From positions 12,666,330 to 12,730,329 of the forward strand of contig NC_037265.1 in the NCBI RefSeq assembly GCF_000002425.4: a stretch of DNA of 64,000 bases, written 5' to 3'. Positions 59,312 through 64,000 of this stretch are shown in pieces. The DNA comes from Physcomitrium patens. Its lineage: Eukaryota > Streptophyta > Bryopsida > Funariales > Funariaceae. The notes under the pieces are model-generated. The model did not search any database. It saw only the letters and a program-made list of their open reading frames with translations, and had not been told where the DNA came from. Position numbers and translations under genes: made by a program. Each line of letters begins with the position of its first letter. Within the stretch, counting starts at the first letter, position 1.

Positions 59312-60063
59312 CCCACTTTGCTATTGGTCAAAGGCTAATAAACCTAATCTCTTTGTCAATTTATAATTTCTATCCTTCACCAATGCTTTTGTAAGTAAAA
59401 CAACAAGCATGTCTTTCATTGCACAATATTTCATGTTAATTACTCCCATCTCAATCTTTTCCAGTATGAAGTGATGTTGAATGTCAATAATGCTTTGGAT
59501 TCTTGGTAAAAGCAAGGCATCCTTGATTGTTACACTTTATTGGAGTTGCTTCCAATTGCACAAGTCCAATATCTTCTAAAACTTGTCTTAGCCATATTAT
59601 CTCCATTGCACCATGACTTGCTACCATGTATTGTGTCTCCATTGTAGACCTTGCAATTATTGGTTATCTCTTATAATTCGATGAAATTGCTCCCACTCCA
59701 ACAAAGGATACATATCCCATTGTTGATCTTTTATCATTTGCATTTCCAGCCCAATCCGCATTAAAATATCCATGCAATGTAACACTATCACCTCCAAGAC
59801 ACAATTTGAAGTTCAAAGTACCTTTTAAGTACCTCAAGATCTTCTTAATGGTTGCCAATGAATTGGTTCAGCCTTTGACATGTATTGACTCACAACACTC
59901 ACCGCATATGCAAGATCCATCCTTGTACCAACCATTGCATATATAAGTGAGCCTACTACTGCCTTGTATGGAACATCTTTCATTTCTTCTTCAGCTTCAG
60001 TAAATTCCTCATCTGTTGTCGGGATAGAGAGGTTTTGCCTCAAGAAAGCGCTGGGCTTCTGGC
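59312..60063 (-). pseudogene. RNase H part of copia pol
   Basis: Contains VGSLIYAMVGTRMDLAYAVS (60043-59834 piece), then KILRYLKGTLNFKLCLGG and FNADWAGNANDKRSTMGY (59858-59664 piece). The C-terminal IDIQHHFILEKIEMG and LTKALVKDR segments (59515-59321) end it. These are characteristic of plant copia RNase H. Frameshifts and stops separate the pieces. Confidence 0.85.
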
Positions 60064-61285
60064 TGTCACTAATTGCTCAATCAAGCTTAAAATAAGAAAA
60101 TCCTAATTTTATATATATAATTTCTCCTTTTGGAACAATTACACCAAATACTTAAGTCTTAAATAATCAACAACACCCAAAATTATGGTAGAAGTACTTT
60201 AAAACCTTGTATATCCTTATGTGGAAATTCTCCCGAACCTCAACACCTCATAACTCTTGATCCAACCGTCCAAAAAAGATCAAAATTTACATGAAGTACT
60301 GATATGTTGTTATTAATTTTTACAACAAATTTCAACTGCAAATTCGTCGCGGATCTTGAGATATCTTCAAAACCCTAACAGTCGCTTCAAACCCTAATCT
60401 TTATATACCCACGTGCAATTTTCTTCATATCTCACAAACCATAAGTCCAAATGCCACAAAACTTGTATAAATAGCTTCTTAACACAAATGTTTACATTCT
60501 TCCAAAGTTTGAGCCAAAATTTCGTTTGAAAACTCAAGTTATGGCTCCTAACACTACTTTGAACAAAACCGCTCACTTATTACCTTTGATTTGAATGCGC
60601 TGTCTTTAACTCCCTATAACTCCTTCACATAAACTCCAAATGCAAAATTTCCTTCGCAAAAGATGTATGTCTTGAAGTTGCCCTTCCAGCCGCACCTTCC
60701 GATCTCCAAAAGCTTCCGTAAGACTCCTCTTAAACTCAAAAGAGTAAAAGTAGGTCTCAAATTGACACCTTAACTTCAAACGGCTATAACTTATTCACCC
60801 TAACTCCAAACCCTATAAAATTTGTACAAAAATTATAGCCAAAACCCTAAATTTTACAACCCTTGCCTCTGATTTCCTAATTCCTCCGAAAGAGGAACCC
60901 TAATCCCTAATAAGGCCTCGGGCAGCCTCCTCAAAGCCCATTGGGCATAGTATTCGACCAATAGGGATGAAGTTTCCCATTCTTTGCCTTCATCCGACCA
61001 TGCCTTGCTTTCATCCCTCCCAATTAGCCTCCTACTAGTTTAGATTTTCATCTTTAGGTTTCCACCTTCTCCCAAGGCTTCATACTAAACATTTAGGTCC
61101 TATATATATATATATATATATATATTTTAATGTCAAAATCAAAAGAAGTAAAGAAACAAAGTAAAGTTTCTTATACCAACTCCTTTTAATTTAATCTACT
61201 AGCCACTCTAACACACATCTAGATTTATCAACATAAAACATATTTTAGCTAATTTTTACATACTGTAAGCATTTATTGTACGACA
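60064..61285 (-). repeat. LTR-like insertion F inside copia pol
   Basis: 1222 bp with TGTCGTACAATAA at one end and TTAGTGACA at the other (minus strand), thus TG...CA with TGTCG/TGACA inverted tips. It interrupts the copia frame between RT and RNase H. Candidate 5-bp flanks (CTGGC and CCGTG) do not match. It contains an (AT)n run at 61102-61126. It is related to 56351-57041. Solo LTR is the best reading, not proven. Confidence 0.5.
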
Positions 61286-62115
61286 CCGTGAGCTTCATCA
61301 ACTTCAAATTTACCTCCAAAGATGTTCCAATGGACTTGCACTCCTCCATGTTGAACCGTTTCAACACTTCTTCAATGTACTTCTTTTGGGTCAATTTAAT
61401 GATCTTCTTAGCTCAATCTCTCACAAATTCCACTCCTAAGCAATAGTAGAGCTCTCCCAATTTACTCATTTCAAATTCTTTTGTTAACTTTGCCTTCAAC
61501 CAATCCATCTTTTTCAAAGTATTGGTCAAAATGATCAAATCATCAACATAAAGAATAACAATCAGCAAGAAGGCTTTTGATTGCATCACATACATGGAAT
61601 GATCAGCCTCACTCCTCACAAATCCTTCATTCACAAAGAAGGTGTCGATACGTTGGTACTATGTCCTTAATGATTGCTTAAGCCCATACAATGATTTCTT
61701 CAACTTATACACAAGGTCTTGTTTGCTTTCTTCAACAAATCCTTGAGTTTGATCCATGTAGATATCTTCTTCCAATTCTCCATTCAAGAAAGCCATCTTC
61801 ATACCCATTTGGTGCATCTCTAAGTCCATTATTGCCCCAATTGCCACAATGATTCTAATGGTGGTGAATTTGGCCACGGGAGCAATTATCTCATTGAAAT
61901 CAACACCAGCAACTTGTAAGTAGCCTTTGGCAACTAATCTTGCCTTATATCTCACAATATTACCCATTGCGTCTCTTTTGATTCTAGACACCTACTTACA
62001 ACCAATTGAAGCTCGATTTGGTGGAAGTTGAGTCAATTCCCATGTTCCATTGTCCATGAATGATTTGTACTCTTCTTGCATAGCATTCTCTTACTTCATA
62101 GCATCTATGGACTTC
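61286..62115 (-). pseudogene. Reverse transcriptase part of copia pol
   Basis: From right to left: KARLVAKGYLQVAGVDFNE, then FLNGELEEDIYMDQTQGF and LYGLKQSLRT (61991-61659). Then comes the catalytic YVDDLIIL (YVDD at 61550-61539) and KLGELYYCLGVE (61634-61413). It is interrupted by at least two stops. A typical copia RT of a sirevirus-unrelated, ordinary plant type; subfamily not determined. Confidence 0.88.
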
Positions 62116-62425
62116 ATTGCAGTTCATAAACTCAATGGATCAGCAAGAAGTGCAACATTGGTATGTTCTTTATTTATTTGAGGAAAAATATGGTCCTTCC
62201 ACTATTCACCACGTTGTCTTCTATCTCTCAAAGGATATCTCCTTTTATTTGAAGAAGACTCAACTTGTTGTACTCCATGGTCACTTCCAACCTTCTTTTC
62301 TTTTGAAGATAGTCTTTTCTCACTTAAAGGTTCATAATCCTCATCACCATCATCATCAACATCTTTATGCTCTTCATCACTGGTCTTAGCAATTGTAGAG
62401 GCCTTCTTGTTTCCTTTCATTTAAT

Positions 62426-63152
62426 CACAAAGTTTTGCAAAAATATTTGGTGTGAATTTTCTTTTGGTAAGAACACATTTTTAGAATTTCAAACTTGCTA
62501 GCACTAGAATATGAAAAAAAAAACAAAAAAAACGATACAATGTTGAATGAAAGACCTTCATTTGTATTCTCGATACAGAATGTAGCTTGCTGGTGCAGGA
62601 GAAGGGAAGAAAAAGAAGCTGATCTTCTTTGAAAGAAAAAATTCATTGCCTGGAGCCAACAAAACTTGCTACTGCACAGACTCTACTAAATGCACCGATT
62701 CCATCATCAGTAAATGCTTCTGCTTGATTAGTTGCATTAGATTTAATTCTAGAAATTCTGTTGATAATCAATTTTTAAACCCATTAACCTTTACGTGATC
62801 AGTCACACGTTTAAGGGCGGATAAAAAAAAGGGGATTACCTCCAAACAGATCCACAGTAGAGAGGTCTAACATTCAGGATCATTTTCCAGTCAAACTAGA
62901 CATTTTCGTTTCTACTTCTATGACTTAATGTAGATACACCACAATAGAAAGTTGGAAAGAAACCTCCACGATTGTTTTCAGCTGAAACTCTTACTGCGTT
63001 GTGAGAATTCGAAGAAACGTCTTTCTAAAACATCAATCTCCATCAGTCAAAAAGTATCTGCGGGGTGGCTCTTCTTGAGTTTGCACTGAAGATTTCAAGC
63101 AACTATTGATGTTATCTCAAACTTCATCAGATGAGTGCTACCTGCTTCGAAT
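62426..63152. other. Spacer between copia remnant and HDAC gene
   Basis: Normal base composition for host intergenic DNA. It is where the 3' UTR of the minus-strand HDAC gene must lie. No other gene or repeat recognised. Confidence 0.4.
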
Positions 63153-63879
63153 TTACTTCTCCTCGTTCCTCTCTCGTTTCAACCCTTTCAACTTTCTCTT
63201 TATCTCTGCAACCCTTGCTGTGGAGTAAGATTGGTCCTCTGGATAGTACCCAATTGGATCCGCGAGCAGTGGTGTTGGCAGATCAAGGAGACCTTCCAAT
63301 GTCGCATGGACGCAGTACGCCGAATATGATACATGATATCCTCCTTCCTGGACAACAAGCACACGACCGCCAGAATACTCATCGGCGAACTCCCTCACAA
63401 TTTGGCCGATCCGGCGATAGCCCTCCATCGTCAAGCACATCCTCCCATTCGGATCAAACTGCACCATGGACAAAACTTCATATTTAGAAGGTGAGAAATA
63501 TCACCCTCCAAAATGGGTATCGAAGAATCGACTGAAGCTGCAAGTTTATGATCCCACTAACCTCACTCGAGTCTTGACCTACAGTCAAAACGATCATCTC
63601 GGGCTTGAATTCCGCCATAGCTGGAACCACTAACTCGGTCATGGCATGCTCGTAACCCTTGTTTCCGGTCCCATTAGGTAAAGGTATGTTCAAGTTGAAT
63701 CCCTTACCTAGTCCTTCCCCGCATTCGTCTGTCAGCCCCGTCTGAGGATGAGAGGGTCCCCACGAGCCGTGATTCATGTGAAGAGAAATGGTGTACACGT
63801 CTTTTCTGGAGTAAAACCCCTCGGCAGTGCCATTGCCGTAGTGTACGTCAATATCAAGCACTACCACTCGCTTGCATCC
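63153..63879 (-). CDS. Histone deacetylase, HDA8-type (partial, two 3' exons)
   Basis: Exon 63879-63562 and final exon 63458-63153, joined over a 103-bp intron (63561-63459, GT...AG; donor GTTAGT, acceptor GTGCAG). The join keeps the frame through GQDSSEFDPNG. The exon entry at 63879 follows a CAG acceptor. Motifs: VLDIDVHYGNGTAEGF (zinc-ligand Asp and His), GSWGPSHP, GQDSS (third zinc ligand) and QEGGYHV (active-site region). GQDSS in place of the GFDA of other classes, followed by FDPNGR, is typical of plant HDA8-like class II deacetylases. It removes acetyl groups from lysine in chromatin or other proteins. The N-terminal exons lie beyond the right edge. The end KRKLKGLKRERNEEK is basic. 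The only intact, normally structured housekeeping-type gene here. Confidence 0.88.
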
Positions 63880-64000
63880 CTGGATTGGAACAAGCAAACA
63901 CTAGGCTCTTAAGGCGAGAGGTGGTTGAAAATCTGGAACAACTTAAGAGAGCATACAGCTGTGGATTGCAATTGATGGGTGAAGAAACACTTTTGGCAGA

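Larger units (their letters stand above)
58966..62425 (-). mobile_element. 5'-truncated Ty1/copia retrotransposon
   Basis: Minus-strand element with a 3' LTR at 58966-59309, a polypurine tract AAAGTGGGAG just inside it, RNase H and RT. The integrase end has a basic RRYPLRDRRQ linker at about 62235-62205. The 5' LTR, gag and most of integrase are missing. A 1.2-kb LTR-like insertion splits RT from RNase H. It has landed in an older chromovirus. Confidence 0.85.

Noticed and set aside
1..64000. tRNA, rRNA or other structured RNA genes
   Set aside because: I looked for tRNA-like B-box and rRNA sequences and saw none, apart from the tRNA-complementary primer sites of the elements.

Overview
This window looks like a nuclear chromosome segment from a land plant, most plausibly a moss or other bryophyte. 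The evidence is the plant-type LTR retrotransposons, a classical arabinogalactan-protein gene, an HDA8-type histone deacetylase gene with a short GT-AG intron, and a ruined kinase/leucine-rich-repeat gene of a kind known from mosses. The species itself cannot be proved from the sequence. Most of the window is very AT-rich, with dead retrotransposons nested inside each other. A short GC-rich island (about 33.0-37.3 kb) and the last kilobase carry the host genes.

Layout. 1-2.1 kb: decayed minus-strand Ty3 chromovirus. 2.1-2.4 kb: fragment of an LTR family called LTR-B here. 2416-8586: the best preserved element (element A), a chromovirus whose LTRs are 99% identical outside a 42-bp indel, with gag, pol, chromodomain and an extra small ORF. 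8.6-10.1 kb: 3' end of a related element and its LTR-B. 10.1-27.5 kb: a minus-strand chromovirus (element G) split in its leader by a 14.7-kb Ty3 element (element 2; LTRs 12311-13086 and 26213-26986, 5-bp target duplication). Element 2 itself contains copies of another LTR family (LTR-E) that carry telomere-like TTTAGG arrays. 27.5-32.6 kb: fragments of further Ty3 elements.

33.0-35.5 kb: arabinogalactan-protein gene with a TATA box. 35563-37343: a non-autonomous Mutator-like element with TIRs of roughly 200-250 bp and a 9-bp target duplication. 37.4-38.2 kb: unassigned sequence. 38.2-41.5 kb: another chromovirus remnant. 41595-49079: a structurally complete but coding-dead Ty3 element (element 4, same family as element 2) with perfect GTAAG target duplications and a tRNA-Asp-like primer site. 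49.6-52.7 kb: pseudogene of a protein kinase joined to about 17 leucine-rich repeats. 52.7-59.0 kb: more chromovirus and LTR fragments in both orientations. 58966-62425: a 5'-truncated minus-strand Ty1/copia element interrupted by a 1.2-kb LTR-like sequence. 63153-63879: last two visible exons of the histone deacetylase, which runs off the right edge on the minus strand.

The most notable observations are: arrays of heat-shock-element motifs in the LTRs of element A, triplicated by a tandem expansion in the 3' LTR; a small ORF between integrase and 3' LTR that is recognisable in three chromovirus copies by a shared YRWLxGPxNHL motif; a separate coiled-coil ORF downstream of pol in element 2; and LTRs containing about 600 bp of degenerate telomere-like repeat. 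All assignments come from reading the sequence. No database search was possible.
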